Below are positions 6,871-6,972 of a DNA stretch of 6,972 nt, in pieces. This stretch comes from Deltaproteobacteria bacterium (GTDB taxonomy: Bacteria; Desulfobacterota; DSM-4660; Desulfatiglandales; Desulfatiglandaceae). The stretch covers positions 1-6,972 of the forward strand of contig JAFDJF010000401.1 in assembly GCA_019307645.1 (NCBI GenBank), read 5' to 3'. A program made the position numbers and the translations under genes. Each line of letters opens with the position of its first letter. Position 1 is the stretch's first letter. The notes beneath the pieces are model-generated. The model ran no database searches. It had not been told where the DNA came from and worked only from the letters and a program-made list of their open reading frames with translations.

Positions 6871-6964
6871 TCCGAGAATAGCAATTTTTTCCAAAATCGA
6901 GGAATGCCCGAAAAAATTACCACAGGCATATAGTTGATATTCCGAGGATAATTTTTTCGGGCAT
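6871..6964. repeat. Repeat-rich edge with 16-base perfect inverted repeat
   Basis: ATGCCCGAAAAAATTA (6904-6919) and its exact complement (6949-6964) are separated by 29 bases. In addition TCCGAGAATAGCAATTTTTT (6871-6890) resembles TCCGAGGATAATTTTTT (6941-6957) as a direct repeat. Neither hairpin side has a proper T run after the stem, so a simple terminator is less likely than a fragment of a mobile or intergenic repeat that may continue past the window. Confidence 0.5.
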
Positions 6965-6972
6965 GACAAAGA

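Larger units (their letters stand above)
6569..6972. other. 404-base region without a gene upstream of the HMGCS-like gene
   Basis: No coding sequence is convincing on either strand; minus-strand frames entering from the right edge stop within about 40 codons and show no family resemblance. The region holds the ribosome binding site, a possible operator dyad (6634-6689), a minus-strand terminator (6749-6776) and a repeat-rich edge (6871-6964). The terminator suggests that a minus-strand gene ends beyond or near the right edge and that block 1 begins its own transcript here. Confidence 0.65.

Overview
The window carries five genes, all on the minus strand and so read from the right edge to the left. 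They form two blocks of acyl-CoA and redox enzymes. Base composition, strong AGGAGG-type ribosome binding sites and the gene families (HMG-CoA-synthase-like/DUF35 fusion, SCP2-type thiolase, GlcD-like flavoproteins with an HdrD/GlcF-type CCG iron-sulfur protein) would fit an anaerobic Desulfobacterota-like bacterium. That taxonomic reading is inference; no marker gene is present.

Block 1 (about 6568-3978) follows a likely minus-strand terminator at 6749-6776. It encodes an HMG-CoA-synthase-like protein fused to a C-terminal zinc-ribbon/OB-fold (DUF35) domain, then 11 bases later a thiolase. The synthase-like part has lost all three classical catalytic residues (Glu, Cys, His), while the thiolase keeps its cysteine nucleophile and histidines. 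This resembles multi-subunit acyltransferases in which a thiolase works with an inert synthase-like subunit and a DUF35 bridge (the archaeal thiolase/HMGCS/DUF35 complex, bacterial PhlACB). A strong hairpin (3907-3959) follows the thiolase.

The gap at 3590-3977 holds that hairpin and a long imperfect palindrome (3635-3821) with perfect 18-base terminal inverted repeats, probably a MITE-like element or other mobile repeat.

Block 2 (3589 to the left edge) encodes a GlcD-like FAD oxidoreductase, a (4Fe-4S) plus double-CCG protein, and a second, diverged GlcD-like FAD protein cut off by the window edge. Two flavoprotein subunits plus one CCG iron-sulfur subunit recall the composition of GlcDEF glycolate oxidase. 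The likely role is oxidation of a hydroxylated organic substrate with electrons passed through the iron-sulfur subunit to a membrane or soluble carrier.

A reasonable working model is a catabolic (or C-acylating) module: the flavoprotein/Fe-S complex oxidises an intermediate and the thiolase/HMGCS-DUF35 complex makes or breaks a C-C bond of a CoA thioester. The substrate cannot be read from the sequence. The right-hand 404 bases contain no gene, only a dyad, a terminator and a repeat-rich edge.
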